Notes: generated from the letters alone by a model not told the origin. A stretch of DNA of 64,000 nt from Branchiostoma floridae (GCF_000003815.2 NC_049983.1:11976283-12040282); one strand, 5' to 3'. Shown: positions 1 to 13,300, counted from the first letter of the stretch. Numbers and translations are program-made.

Positions 1-590
1 ATTTTTGTCAAAAAACTTCTGACGAGGATAACTCAAGAAGGGAACAACGGATTTTCATGATTTTTGGTATGTAGGTACCTTTGACAATGTTGTACAAGAT
101 AAAATACTAATTATGCAAAATAGAAGTACATTTGCATAATTAATGAGAATATTCTATCATAGCAGTTTTTTCAATGTATCTCTTGTCCCGGACGTGATAT
201 GGTCTTGACATTTAGGTGGTAGATAGCTTTTAGCGTCATGACAAAGTGGCGTAAGTTTCAGTCCCCCTAACATTTAATTGTGGAACTGCAGGGGCGTTTT
301 TGTCAAGACATTCCAAAGAGGATAACTGCAGAAAGGAACGACAGATTGCCTGCATTTTAGGTATACATGTAGCTTGGGCAAAGATCTTCATAATGATATG
401 CATTTTATGCAAATGAGGACTTAATTTGCATAATTAATGAGGAAATTGTATAATTCCATTGTTTGCAATAACTGGACTTCGATAAATGGAACACTTGTTA
501 ATTATAATCGGTGGAATATATGCAGGTATCAAATAAGCAAATGAGGAACTTCTTTGCATAATTTCTGCAAAAATTGCAAAACAACTTAAT
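1..590. repeat. degenerate tandem repeat, period about 294 bp
   Basis: Two diverged copies start near 1 and near 294. Both carry the words GAGGATAACT, GGAAC(A/G)AC and CATAATTAATGAG in the same order. A weaker third stretch follows at about 520-590. No coding frame is preserved. It looks like an old interspersed or satellite repeat, but I cannot name a family. Confidence 0.45.
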
Positions 591-829
591 GATTAATGAT
601 CTGAATTGGGAATTTTACTTGTGACATGTGTACTGTACGTTATTCAATGATGAACAACACCATGCATAAATCATGTTAATGTTAAGTCATTTGCATGAAA
701 TTAACAAAAGCTCTAAATTTTCATGGAGGTATGAGGTCGCCGAACTCTAGTTCTGTTTTGTTCTGCTGACTGGCGTCCTTGACTTGCTGACATGATTGGT
801 GTTATCATGTTAACAACGGCCAAGACAGT

Positions 830-1960
830 ACAGCGGTCATCAAATCGCTCTCAAGAACTGTGGAAACCTGGGAGTTAGGTACTGATACAACTGTTTTGAA
901 CCTTACTGACTCAAATAAATTGATTAAATGATGCCAGCAACTGAATCTGGTATCATTCAACGATTGATTTCTTATGATACGAGTCAATGAAATAAAATAA
1001 CCAAGGACATTATACGTTATAAAAGAACAACAGAGAGCGATGACTCAAGTTTCCAACCTATTTTGGAAACTTGCCCTACACCTTCACCAACATTTTCTCA
1101 TTGCCTATGCAAGTTTGCATTAGTGTGCACTATTATGTGTAACGATGTTGACATAAACCGAACTTATAGCCGTCAATAACTTTTCATCAATTACCCCGTT
1201 CGCAACTCGTTTATACTACGCAAATAAGGCCCAAATGATAAGTATTGTATCTACACATATTGTTATAAGACTGGTCTAATACCTGAACAATGCACAGCAG
1301 AGATCAGAGTGGAATCACAGACACATCAATCTTTAGTTCCGGCACCTTTATTGTGCTCTTCCTCACAGAAACTGTGAAATCATTTTCCAAAGTACAGTGT
1401 AATGACAAGTGCAGTGTACTTAACATATCTGGAGTTGGTTACATGTCAATGAGATCATCAAGTTACACAATTTTGATTACAATTGGGGAGCTTTAGGGTA
1501 GTAGCACACTGTGGGGTAGTAGTAAATACATTCTTCTTCAAAACATGCATATGTGTCATAAATAGTACTGCACAGATCCAGTACTGCATGGTGCCATGAG
1601 AAGAAACACTTTACTTCTGCCAATCAACCCCAATGTGGAGTAAGACAAGAAGCCTTATACTTCTAGATTATGCATAAAACTATCAAAACAGGTTTTACTT
1701 CATTTTATGCTATTAGGATGTCCTTTGTCTCCACAGAAATTACCCAGATTCACCAAAAAGCAAGATAGAATATATTTAAGTATTAGGAGTAAAATTAGTT
1801 TCTAAGTCAGTTTAAAAATCATGCCCAAAGTCTAGATATTACCCTAAAATCTACATCCACATCAACAATAGCATAGTTACACACATCTTGTATATTCCAT
1901 ATAGTAATATCAGAACTACTCTGTAGCTCGTATTCACATCATTAGAGTCGGATCACACCA
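830..1960. repeat. left copy of a segmental duplication (partner about 7100-9545)
   Basis: Blocks at about 870-970, 1140-1290, 1350-1480, 1532-1640 and 1850-1940 recur in the same order and orientation at about 7130-7210, 7495-7600, 7880-8010, 9155-9262 and 9430-9530. The most similar block (1532-1640 against 9155-9262) is nearly identical. The right copy holds about 1.1 kb of extra sequence at about 8020-9140. No gene is seen in this copy. Confidence 0.7.
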
Positions 1961-2268
1961 TAAAAAATGGATCACACCATCGGAAAACTATACTATAGGA
2001 ATTGCTGAAAAGCAAAGCTCGTTGTTTCATGACGTTGACATGAATGTTCAACAAGTAGTAACATCTCTTATGCTCTTTTAACATACTGATTAACATAAAA
2101 TGCGACACAGATTAGTATGTTTTCTTCGGTTTGTGCTCTAGCATAAAATATATTCCTAATGCCTTTCTTCCTACAGAGAAATCACGGTTTAGTCTCTTAA
2201 GCTTGTCAACAAGATGACGAATCAGTCAAATCCCAAGAGATAAGTTACAGTGGAGACTGTAGTTAAAG

Positions 2269-2660
2269 CTAACGCTGGAAAGCAAGATCGTACAAACCAA
2301 GCGCACACTCCTCCTGCTGTTCTATGACAAGACAAAGAGCCTTCCAGGCGATGCCAAAAGAGGCGGGAGCCGTCACTAGACCACCGACAAAGGGGATTAC
2401 AGTGTCTATGGCAACATCCACCGCAATGGCTGCCGCAAGAACTCCACCTGCTCCCGCTACAACAAGGGCCTGTTTAAGATTTTGCCGATTGATATCGCCT
2501 TGGAAGAACTGTGTGATCTTCTTGACAAGAGACAGCCTGTCATCCACGAAGCGCTGTAACTCCGTCACGTCCTTGCCTGTCAGGGTAGCCAGGTTACGCA
2601 CGGAATCCTCGTTAAGACCGAAACCTCTTTTGAACAGCATCACCGTTGTGATCACAATAC
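2269..2660 (-). CDS. IRG-like GTPase, last coding exon
   Basis: 130 codons including the stop, entered in phase 1 after the acceptor ttaag at 2661-2665. It encodes the helical C-terminal domain: FGLNEDS, then an amphipathic helix, then a glycine/alanine-rich hydrophobic segment (VAGAGGVLAAAIAVDV) typical of membrane-contacting IRG tails. Confidence 0.75.
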
Positions 2661-5247
2661 CTTAAATGTATGACAAACGGTACATTCCTTCATCATCAAT
2701 TTCATACATCAAGAAAAAAATCGCAGGGCATAAGCAATATCCTCTTTCTGACGGTGACATTTTCTACCGTTGTGGATCCTCTCTTTGCTCCTAGGCAATG
2801 AATTGTAGATTATATGCTTAGCAAACTTACTTCATCATCCAAGCTGGACGTTTGGCCACGTCATGAATCACATAACGTAAATTACTTTTTGCGTGTCCCA
2901 CTACTACCTAAGGAGGGGAAGCTAGGATTTACGCTCTTAAAAAATAGGACCCTCATCGATATTACAGTTGCATTGATTCATCTGTCCCTTTGTATATCTC
3001 TGCTAGTTAATTTTTTTGTTAGATGGCGGCAATGGTATAAGTAAGTTCTTAACTTTAGTGCGTCCTCATCTTGTTTGTATTTGTTTATTTCTGTTTGCTC
3101 AATAAGAAAAAAAGAAAACCGTCTCATTTACTTAGGCAAGTTAGCTAACTGAACGTTTGGCAAGTATTCGAGTTAGCTTCGCAAACAGGGTTCCCTATTC
3201 GACNNNNNNNNNNNNNNNNNNNNNNNNNNNNNNNNNNNNNNNNNNNNNNNNNNNNNNNNNNNNNNNNNNNNNNNNNNNNNNNNNNNNNNNNNNNNNNNNN
3301 NNNCAGATCGTGATGAATAGCATCTGCTGTGGGATGTTCAGCTGCTTTAACATAGCTTCCTTCAGGGCAGTGGCATCCCAGCGGCCGCGCTGAATGTTCT
3401 CCACTATGCCACTGATGATGAAGACATCCTCAGGGGCTACGCGCCCATATCCCATCGTCTCCAGTTTGGTGACGTAGTCCTGCCGATGGAACTGAAGGAG
3501 TCGTTCTTCACCTTCCTCCTGCCCCCCAGCGAAGTAGGTCTTGTCGTCACGTCGTTTGTTTGCGACATCCTGGTCGAACTTGGAGCGGACGAACAACACC
3601 TTTTTTCCAATTTCTCTGGCCTTTGCTGCGATCCACACGGCGTTGTCGTGGACACGGTCACTTGTGAAGACGAGGAAAACATTGCATTCCCTCATCTTTT
3701 CGCCAAATTTTCTTGTGTATTCTTTCATATCAAATTTGGCAGATCGTCGACGTCCGCCGTCCTCTAGTTTGAAGAGAGCCCCTGGAAAGTCTACCAGGAT
3801 GACGTGGTCGTGTTCGGGATGAGGGTACTCTGCGGTGTCTGCCGTGGTCTCGATGGTGTCAACCGCTGCTGCCCCCGGGTCGCCAGCCTCCAGCCCCCGG
3901 AAGGAGTTGATGAAGGTGGATTTTCCCGCACCCGTGACACCGACGATGCCAATGCGGACGTACGCTTGCCCCATCCATGCTTCCTCATCAACGTGTTGCC
4001 CAACCTCCTCGTGGAGGGTTTGTATCATCTCTGCTGAAGATTGATCATTCGCATTCTTGACCTTGTCGGCAAACATGCGCAATTTCTCCTGCTCCTCGGG
4101 ACCAAGGTCGTCTTTTTTAATCTCCACACTGTATTAAGGAAGAAACATTTGAGGGTTGAGTTCGAAAATCGTAAACTTCGCCTATCCAGAGTGTGGTCAT
4201 TGTGTGTAACATTTCCAACCATATGGCTTCCACATGAGAATTTGAACCTCGAAACATCGCAATTTCGTTGAACTGGCCTGTTTCCACCATATAATTACGC
4301 AATCGGCTTCGCCCTGAAGGTGTCGCCAAAATTCACTTAAAAATCAGTATGTTTCAAAGAAAAATATTTTCTTTCGCGGCTAGATCATCTTTATGCATAT
4401 GGTAAATACATGTATGATATGTATGATAACAAGGCAAAATATTTACATGTAGACGATAAAAGGTGAATTTGTATCTGTATGATGAAATCGTTGATGAAGA
4501 TATGAGTGAAACATGAAATACTCATAGCTTTTGAAAATGTTTGATTTGAACAAATTTGCACAAATGCTGCAACTGAATCATCAACATGTTCGCTGAATAC
4601 TACTTCATTTGCCCCTGACCCACACCATCCGTTATCCAGAACATAAGTTATATATCTAGTAAGTACATGTGATTTTAGTGGTCTCTGTCGTTAATTATCG
4701 GAGATATAACCACCTCATTCGAGGATAATACCAATCAGTTTGGCATGCCAAAAACTCGCCTGAGAAACATGTATTTACTTTGCAATGGCTTGTTTTTAGT
4801 TTCACAGGTTGGGTAATTCCCCATACCTTGTTCCGCTTTCAGTTTTAAAATAGTCCTTTATAATGGCGCAGTTTCACATGTTGAGTCATCCTGATACTTG
4901 TTCCGCTTTCACTTTCAATGGTTATGTGTTAAATAGGGTGCGTTATGTGCACTTTTCCCTGCTTCAGCTGTAAGGATGGTTCATTTTTTGTTTGTTTTGA
5001 GGTTAGGATCTTATCCTGCGACAACCTGAAATTGGTTCGCGGGCAACCCAGCTTTTGACTAAGGTTGCCCACTAAGCAATCAGGCTATAAAGTATTTCGA
5101 ACCCTGCGTATTCACTATACCAGTACGATGACATAATGGTTACAATACTAGTATTCACCGTCCATCTGCAGATGTGGTCATAACTTCTGTCTGGTCAGAA
5201 TCTGGACTTCCTTGGGGTTCACAGGATTTGGACTGGTTGACTCCCAT
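2269..5247 (-). CDS. IRG-family (immunity-related) GTPase, interrupted by assembly gap
   Basis: Seen: three exons, 5247-5159, 4128 to the gap edge at 3304, and 2660-2269, with stop at 2269. Exon 1 ends in phase 2 and exon 2 supplies the missing base, so the frame is continuous. The protein starts MGVNQSKS, a myristoylation-type MGxxxS motif. The G domain has G1 GVTGAGKST (about residues 93-101), the IRG-like YPHP before G3 DFPG (about 143-146), and G4 SKFD (about 212-215). The last exon carries the helical C-terminal domain, with FKRGFGLNEDS and an alanine/glycine-rich hydrophobic stretch. Known: IRG proteins are GTPases that act on membranes in cell-autonomous defence. This one is of the GKS type. 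Inferred: about 435 residues are visible, near the family's usual size. Codons hidden in the gap, and whether an intron lies inside it, cannot be judged. No UTR exon was identified. Confidence 0.85.
3204..3303. other. assembly gap, 100 N
   Basis: Exactly 100 undetermined bases, probably a gap of unknown true length. It begins directly after the last readable codon of the GTPase exon on the minus strand, so any protein model read through it has an undefined stretch. Confidence 0.98.
3304..4128 (-). CDS. IRG-like GTPase, G-domain exon (cut by gap)
   Basis: The exon opens at 4128 after an acceptor cag and stays open to the gap. The first in-frame triplet is GTG, so this is an internal exon and not a start. 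It contains all the nucleotide-binding motifs of the protein and ends at the boundary with the helical domain. Confidence 0.88.
5159..5247 (-). CDS. IRG-like GTPase, first coding exon with myristoylation motif
   Basis: The ATG at 5247 follows a good acceptor (ttgcttacag at 5262-5271), so part of the 5'UTR lies on an upstream exon that was not found. It encodes 29 residues starting MGVNQSKS and ends at a GTGAAT donor in phase 2. Phase matching to the G-domain exon supports the join. A longer ORF starting upstream at 5349 reads through the acceptor and is probably not used. Confidence 0.65.
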
Positions 5248-5261
5248 TGTTTCCAACTTCC

Positions 5262-7080
5262 CTGTAAGCAACGCCAGTAAAACAACTAGTATCAATGAAC
5301 ATACACTACAAAGGTGAACTGAAGCCGTTAAGTTATACCACATGTACAAGCACTGTGTCCACGTTACATGACATGAACATTTCTTGTAGGCTATTTATAA
5401 ACATAACTTATAATACGCGGCTTATAACTCATACATATTAAGGCATCAATAGGTACAAAATCAAATTGCGGAACAATTCAGAAACAAAGACGCTCGTGCT
5501 GGTATCACGAAAATGAAAGCGCCACGATAGTGTCACGAAGGTGAAAGTAGACATAATCGTTATTCTTTTCCAACACTATTGAATAGTGCAGTACAGGGGC
5601 CATTTCATTAGTTTGAGTCAGATACAACATTTCAATCAAGTGTATGGTTGCAGAAACGAGCAGAAACCACACATCCCCGTAAAGATTTGTGTCAGGACGT
5701 CGGTGTGACTGGACAACCCAGCCGCCGCCGTCTACCTGCGGAACTAGTTTGTTATATAAAAGACGGTATAAAATACGGTATGACAATCTAGAGATCCACG
5801 TACGAGTACACCATGGCAAGACATTGCAAAACAGATTCAGAAAAGAGAGTCTGAACCAACCTTTCTCAAAGCTATGCCAACGCAACAGACCACCTTGCAC
5901 AATGAGTCAGTTGTTTGTCACGGTGAGGGGAGGTGTAGTGTAAAAGTTGTCCTATTGGCTGGTATTTTTACCTGGGGATTTTTTTATAATAGCAGTGAAT
6001 TTCCCATGACAGAGGGCATGGTGGCCTTAAACAGTGTGGATCACAGATTTACTAGGCTCAAATACATATATCCCATCCCACTGAAATAGCCGACCTGTCT
6101 GTTCATGACCTTTTAGCTTCAGGTACATGCGTCATCAAAGAGTTCGTGTAGACAAATTACCGCGGCCCTTCACCAGGGCATTATTCTGTTTCTGTACTTG
6201 GTAACTAAAACCGCCTAACTTATTTCCCATCGCCCGTCACATGTGGGAAATGATGCGTTAACGCTTACCCTCGCCCGACAAGTTCAACAAAAACAAGCTA
6301 CGTGATTGGCTATATAGAAGTATGACCTGTAACCTGTAGGTGCGTTGGGACAGGTATGTTCATTCCACATCCGATTGACATATAACGTCAGCAACAAAAC
6401 CAGCCATGGCTTAACTTCACACAAACAAACCTTGCATATAGTGTAAAAAGTGACCATCGGAACGTTTCTGCGTCACGTCGAATGGGTATGTAAAAAAAGA
6501 ATCCGAAGTTGACTTTTTCTTTACGATATAGTCGAAGAAACGGAAAATATGTGTCATTTCGTGTAACATGTTCATTTTTATGCTGCTTTTACCAATTTCA
6601 AATGCGAACTTTCATATTTCATGGTTATCGCTCAACTTTCCACTGCCAGAAATGAACTTTCCTGCGTTTTTGTCATTACAGGCAACAAAGCACCACAAAA
6701 TGCTCGGAACGACTTTGCTTTCGCTCAAGCTCTGGAAGTATTTGTTGCGTGCCAGTAACAAAAGGGATAATGGGATACTAACCCGTTACATTGCAACGGC
6801 TGAGGAATGCGTGTTCATCGTTTCATGTCGACATGTCACCGATAAATTTAAAGGTGAGTTTGCTCTTCAGTTGCACCAATTTAAGACAGAACCCTAGAAT
6901 GTGAAATGTTACTGATCTGTGACCTGTCGGAAGGTTTTTGAATTTGGAAAGAATTTGATCAGCCTCCGTATCTATGTACGCGAGGTTCATGTATGCCCTA
7001 AACATCGCTGTTGCAATTTCATTTTGTTCCGATGAATGGCGTGCTTGACAGGTTGACCTGACAGCCTTGCACCAAAAGTA
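5262..7080. other. no gene identified
   Basis: Upstream flank of the IRG-like gene. Only short frames without recognisable domains are present on either strand. It should hold the promoter and untranslated first exon of the GTPase, but I could not place them. Confidence 0.5.
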
Positions 7081-7099
7081 GGAAAACTTGGGAACATAA

Positions 7100-9545
7100 A
7101 ATATTGCTACAGTTGTTTCAGATCTGGCCATAACTTAAGTTTTGAACCTTATTGAGTTCAGATAAATCGAATGAATTGATTACATTTACATTATTCCAGC
7201 AACTGATACTGACATTATTTAAAGGCCAACGTTAGTAACTTAAGATAACATTATAAACTATGTTGCTATTATGATGGAATAACAGAGACCATGGAAATCA
7301 AAATTTCCTATTTTCTTATAGGATACTAGTACATGTCAACATCATCATAATCCTATAGTCCTAGTACATGTACACGTATAAAAAAAACAGTACTCTTAAG
7401 TGTTGTAAGGTTGGCTTCCAGATAACATTATAACAAAAGTTGCCATTTTCTCATCAACTATGTAGCTTTGCCTTAATTGCATAATTTTCATTTAACGATG
7501 CTGACCTGAACCTTACTTATAGCTGTCAAAAACTTCGAATTCCCATCACTTTTCATTCTCACTGATTGTGCAAACAAGGCCAACAGACCTTCCAACACAC
7601 TACGCTTCCTTCGCCAAGACGATTATGTTTCAACAGCGTTCGTGTAGCTGTTAGTGACCAAGATAACTCGTGAATACCTGGATGGGTGGTTATGATATTC
7701 AATATGTTGGTAGGTCTTAATGAGACCTAAAACGTACTAGCTTTTGGGCCCCCCTAGCCATATTCTCAGTTCAATGATAAACATTGTATCTGCATGTATT
7801 GCTATAAGACTTATAAAATCCTTAGATTGTACACAGTAGACATCAGAATGGAGACGTAAACACATCAACCTTAGTTCACTTTTATTGTGCTCTTCCTCAC
7901 AGAAACTGTGAAATGTTTCCAAAGTAATGACAAGTGCAGTGTACTGAACCTACAAAAGTTGGTTACATGTCAGTGAGATCAGCAAGCTACACAATTCAAT
8001 TACTACTAAAATGTGAAACCGAAACAAACAAAAATTCTAAATAACCAGGGAAATGAAAGGTTTACTAAGGGTAGATTTTTTGTAGTTGGTTTGATCAACA
8101 GTAATTAAGTTAATAAATTGTTACGCTGGTGAGGTAAAAAATTTACGCAATTAGTGAGTGTTACATGAAAAAGTGAAACATATAAAATTGCAAATAATCT
8201 AAGAAATTAGAATTTTCTAAATTTTTTTTCACAGTTTTCCACTTGACAACATGAATCAATAGAACTACAACATTTAAGAATGTTCATCACTTTGTACATT
8301 TTAAACTTATGACAATTATTTCCTTACCAGAGCAGGGATGTTATACATACTAATGTAACAAACTGTATGTTTGCTGTATTGACCAACAGAATATTCAACT
8401 TGTCAGAGACAGTCTTTGATTAAGAGATAGCAGAAATGGAACATTACTTATAAAAACTGTAAATTATGATCATACTCCTTGACAGTTCTCAAGCCATTAA
8501 GTAAAACCAGTATAAGTATACCAGTGATCTGACTTGTCAAGTAGTTCCCTTCCTCTGTGGCCAGTCATGTTCAAACCAAATATCAAGTTAGTTAGTTAGT
8601 TGCCAATAACAGTGATTTTTTCCAGTTGTTTGACAAGTACTGTATATACAATTCTACAAAAATACTGCTCTACGGATCACCTATTTATACGTGGAAGTTC
8701 TACTAGCTTTTGTTCATCTAGACTTTCTACAGTTTCTTGCTAAGACGAGCACCTATTCAGTAAATGCTATTTACAAGCAGGGTTTCCATGGCTGTTACAT
8801 GTACATCCATCGCAGACCTCATATCTTAAGATTTCTTAAGGATGCAACAAGTTCACCTTGTGTATTCATAATTCTCATACAACACAGATCTGTACACCAA
8901 CTACTTTTTAGACTTCCCTTTGCATTGCTCAGACACATCTGACATACAACAATGGGTTTTGTACATGTCAATCAGCAAGTTGGACTTGCCTACTATCCAC
9001 ATTAAATGATCACAGTTACTCCCTTTACTGGAGTGGACTGGTCATAAATAATGTTGTACAAAGTTTCATCTAATACCAGTTTATCCCAGGGATGGACAAC
9101 TGGTGAGTGTTACTGTAATGTAACAACATACTGTGTGCATGTGGCATTTCCACTTCTTCAAAACATGCATATGTGTCATAGATAGTACTGCACAGATCCA
9201 GTACTGCATGGTGTTATGAGAAGAAACACTTTACTTCTGCCAACCAACCCCAATGTGGAGTAACATAAGAAGGCTGATATTTCTGGATAATGCATAAAAG
9301 GACCAAAATTACATGATATTAGGATCTCATCATTCACCACAGATTACCCATGTTCACCCCAAATAGGCTAAAATATCTTCATGTTTTAACAATAGAAATA
9401 GTTTCAAAGATTTTAGAAATCATACCAAAAGTCTAGAGATTACCCTAGAATCTACATCCACATCAACAACAGCATAGTTACACACATTGGCTGTATATTT
9501 TATATAGTAATATCAGAACTACTCTGTAGCTCATATGCATCTCCC
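7100..9545. repeat. right copy of the segmental duplication, downstream of MITF
   Basis: Partner of about 830-1960, with an unmatched 1.1-kb stretch at about 8020-9140 that was inserted here or lost from the other copy. It lies just past the MITF stop codon, and the blocks at 9155-9530 could be MITF 3'UTR. A minus-strand AATAAA (plus TTTATT, 7881-7886) sits in the duplicated block, but no polyadenylation site can be proven. Confidence 0.65.
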
Positions 9546-10073
9546 ACTGTATTTACATCAAGAGTCGGATCACACCACTCCATATAATCACATCAAACAT
9601 TTCAATATTCTCATCGCCTCAATACCAACACTTCACTCAGTCAGACATCTAGCCATGTCTGCCACAATCTGTTATCTTCCACTTTCAATCATATATATAC
9701 AACAACATTTGTTAACCTCTAGCATTCTAAGTTCCCAGGTAACCAGTACAAATGTGGTGCAATCTGCCACCTGTAGAATGCTCAGGGTTATACCTGCTGT
9801 CTGTTTTGAGATGGAAAGTTTGTCAACAGTGTTGCATGTCCTGTCATTCACCAACTCAAAGTCAGCTTGTGGCCCATTGTGTTGTTGTCCATTCTTGATT
9901 TTCCCAAATCACCATCTTTTTCCTCTATCGCATGATTCTATGAAGTGTCATTCTTGTACACCTGGTAGTATTATTCAATGCTAATGTCTAGTGTAGTCAC
10001 AAAATATCAGTAGTCCTAGTGGTTTGCCTTTTTAAGCCTGTAGTTCCAGTATGATTTGATAGATGGCTCATTG

Positions 10074-10373
10074 TCATTGGAGCTGCAGGAGATCAGGATG
10101 GTCTTCCATACTGTTGATGCTGCTGCGTCGGCTGCCGTCAGGAGACACTGTGGCCGACAACATGGGGTCTCCGCCCGGGCCTTCGTCCATCATGTCCTCT
10201 AACGTGATTGTGATGGCTGGAGCCGGGGCTTCGGATGGTGAGACTGCACCTCCCCCCTCAGCCAACAGGAGGCCCTCGTGTCTCATGAACTGTTCGGTGA
10301 TTTGTGACGTGGAGGTGTCGTTGGTGAGGGGCGTCGTCGGGATGCTGTGGGCACGACAGTGCATCTCCAACTC
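10074..10373 (-). CDS. MITF: MITF exon 8, C-terminal domain and stop
   Basis: 99 residues from ELEMHCRAH, including an acidic [14 protein letters not shown] stretch and the conserved serine-rich SRRSS near the end, a regulatory phosphorylation region in the family. Stop TGA at 10074-10076. The tail is shorter than in vertebrate paralogues. Confidence 0.95.
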   Translation of the reverse strand, partial: ELEMHCRAHSIPTTPLTNDTSTSQITEQFMRHEGLLLAEGGGAVSPSEAPAPAITITLEDMMDEGPGGDPMLSATVSPDGSRRSSINSMEDHPDLLQLQ

Positions 10374-13300
10374 CTGGAAAGAGTGACACAAACAACAGAG
10401 TTGATATATAACTGTACAGCAGCTAAATGTAGATTATCAAAATGCTATTGGTCTTGACTTTATTTGGACCCACAATTAGCTTGGTCAACAGACAGTGTAG
10501 CTATACTATGGTACAACCTACAATGTATTCATAATTCTGTCAAAAAACAGGCTATATGAACAATCTTTATTATACTTTATTATATATATTAACACTTTTT
10601 CTGATAAACATTACCTTTACAGTTGTTGCAACTAGTATTAGAGATCGTCTGTTTGTTTACCTGTATTCTGAGCAACATTTTCCTGTTCATCTGCTCCATC
10701 TGTTTCTGCCTCTCCTCCATGTGCCTCATACGCTCGTGTTCCTTCTTCAGCCGCCTGATGTAGTCCACAGAGGCCTTCAGGATCGTGCCCTTATTCCAGC
10801 GCATGTCACTAATAAAACAAATTGCAGAAGATTGTCAACACCAGCAATAACTTTTATATCTTTTTTCATTCCGAAGAAAACCTGCAAGGTACAAATGTAC
10901 TTTTAAAAATATTTGATTCTACCATTAATATCCTGCCTTGATTTCTAGTAATTTTTTCAGGGAATGTCTTCTTTGGATGGTCCAGAGACTATACAATCAG
11001 CCATTTCATGAGAATATTGGCATATCTCTAACTTCCATTTCTTTCATTGTCCACAGATGTGCGTGAAGATGTGTGTGTTGACCTGAGTCTCATAGGAATA
11101 GAAACTGAGTACTTTCACAAAAACTGTATACTAACTACTGACTATAGGACACTTGTATGTTGGCTTAAAACAGCAGGTATGATACTTACGGGTCTGCTGT
11201 CTTTGGCAGCAGAGTTCCCAGCTCCTTGATTCGGTCATTGATGTTAAATCTTCTCCGTCTCTCAACTGGAATGATGATAATATTGTTTGGTTCTCAAAAG
11301 ACTTCAAACTCCAGATAAAACTTGCTGGTAATATACACTGTTTCCTTACTCTATCAGTGTTCCATAGAATTTTAAATGAGAGGTACCTTTCATCTTTGAG
11401 AGGGATGTATTCACCAAAACAAAAAAATTCAGAACACTGATAGATATGATATATACTGAAAGGGCCAACCTTACCCCCAATGCCTTAGCTTACACCTGTT
11501 AAACTATCACCAGTTTAATATGATTACAGTAATGTGGGGCACCATGAATACACCAGGCCTTCACCAGTTAGTTGGCAGAAACACAGGGTTAACAATGGCC
11601 TTCAGCCACAAGGGCCACAGCCTTTCTGTTGACATTGTATGCTTGTGTAGAGGGACAGAAAGACGGAGACATGAAGACAGAGCAGTGGGAGAGAAAATCT
11701 TATACCAATGTGGCATGTCTCCACTGTATAACAAGGACATGATTAGGCAGGCAGGTAGGCAGGATTAGAGACATTTTTTTGTTATTCGAAAGAAAGAATA
11801 CCTTGGTGCCTTTGATACTCTTATGTCTTTCTTTTTAATTTTAGCATAGAAAGGAACAAAGCTGAAAATGAATGACATGATGTTGGGGAAAGATACAGCC
11901 AGGGGTGAGAGGGACTAGCAGGGCTGTGAAAAGAGAACATGACCTACAGTTGACTCTGTTGTAAGGGTAGCCATAGTCAGGGAGGGTAATTGGACAATAG
12001 GAGGGGGGTGATAAGCCAAGGTAGGAGGGATTAATTATGAACTGAAGACAGGTTAGTAAGAAGGCTGATTAAACAGTTTCTGAAACTGTGACAGCAAAAC
12101 ATTACAGGTTTATGGAACAAGGAATGAAAAGAAATGAAAGGAAAAAAACGCAGGAGTGAGAGGTGGTTTGAAGATGAAGGGATGGGCTGATGAAAGACAA
12201 GAAGTAGATGGAGAAGGATCAGGATAGAAGGTTGGATCAGGGTAGAAGGATGGAATCAGGGAGTGTGAGTATGGAAGGATGGTCTGCATACTTATGTTGT
12301 GGTTGTCTTTCTTCTGCCTGTCCTTGGCCAGAGCCATGGCCTGTTCAGGTACCCCACCTATCCACCCCACCATCTCAGAATAGCCCCACTCATCTGCAAT
12401 GGAAGGAAAGGTTGGCCCATGTCAAATAACACACCTCCATCCCCCCTTCTAGCACCATCCTTGAGATGTAGACATCAACATGATTCTACTACAACAAGTG
12501 AGGACATACAAGACATTCTCCCTATCTATCTCCTTTTCCATTGTTATATAATACATAAATGCATACACATCTGGGAAGTCAAAAAGTGAATGATATTCAA
12601 CGATAATGAGGAGTGAAAAATTCTGTAGACAGTTGGAAATTTCAAAGAGTAAGAAATGGAAAGAAAGAGAACATATTCTGACAGCACTTTCTTGAATTAT
12701 TACTTTCTAATACATGATTCTAAAACCTGAATTCATTACCATGCTCATAATACTTACTTAACAAAAAAATTATCAACTCTGAAAGCTAATTTGTGATTTA
12801 GCTGAAAATCAGACATTGATCAAAGTTTTTTCCCCAAAGAGTCTTGAATTATGACTGTAACAGCTGTGTCTACATGGTACTTACTCATGTTATGGTTGTC
12901 CTTCTTCTGTCTGTCCTTTGCCAGAGCCTTCAGCTCACTCTCGCTCATCTGTACCGGCTCCTTCTTGATGTTGGTGAGGTCAGCGGGACAGGACGCCGAT
13001 GTGTTGGCGGTGACCATCGGGGTGAGGGAACCCACCGTACCGAACCCATCCAGCAGGCTGGACGTGAGCGGCATCTACAGAACAAACAGAACCAATCAGG
13101 ACATGTTATGAGATGTTGTAGGTGTCATCACATTTGTCTTCTTTAACCTTACCATTATGTCAGGTTATATAAGAAATATTTCTTGACTTGGCCTGGTATG
13201 TAACGGTGACAGCATCAAGAGAAATGAAGGCAACACTACGGGTAATTACCTTTAGCTTCTGAGAAAAATCAATAATTCTAAATAAGGCCACACCGATTTA

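Noticed and set aside
6568-6897. 109-codon plus-strand ORF
   Set aside because: No domain, no splice context and a composition like surrounding non-coding DNA.
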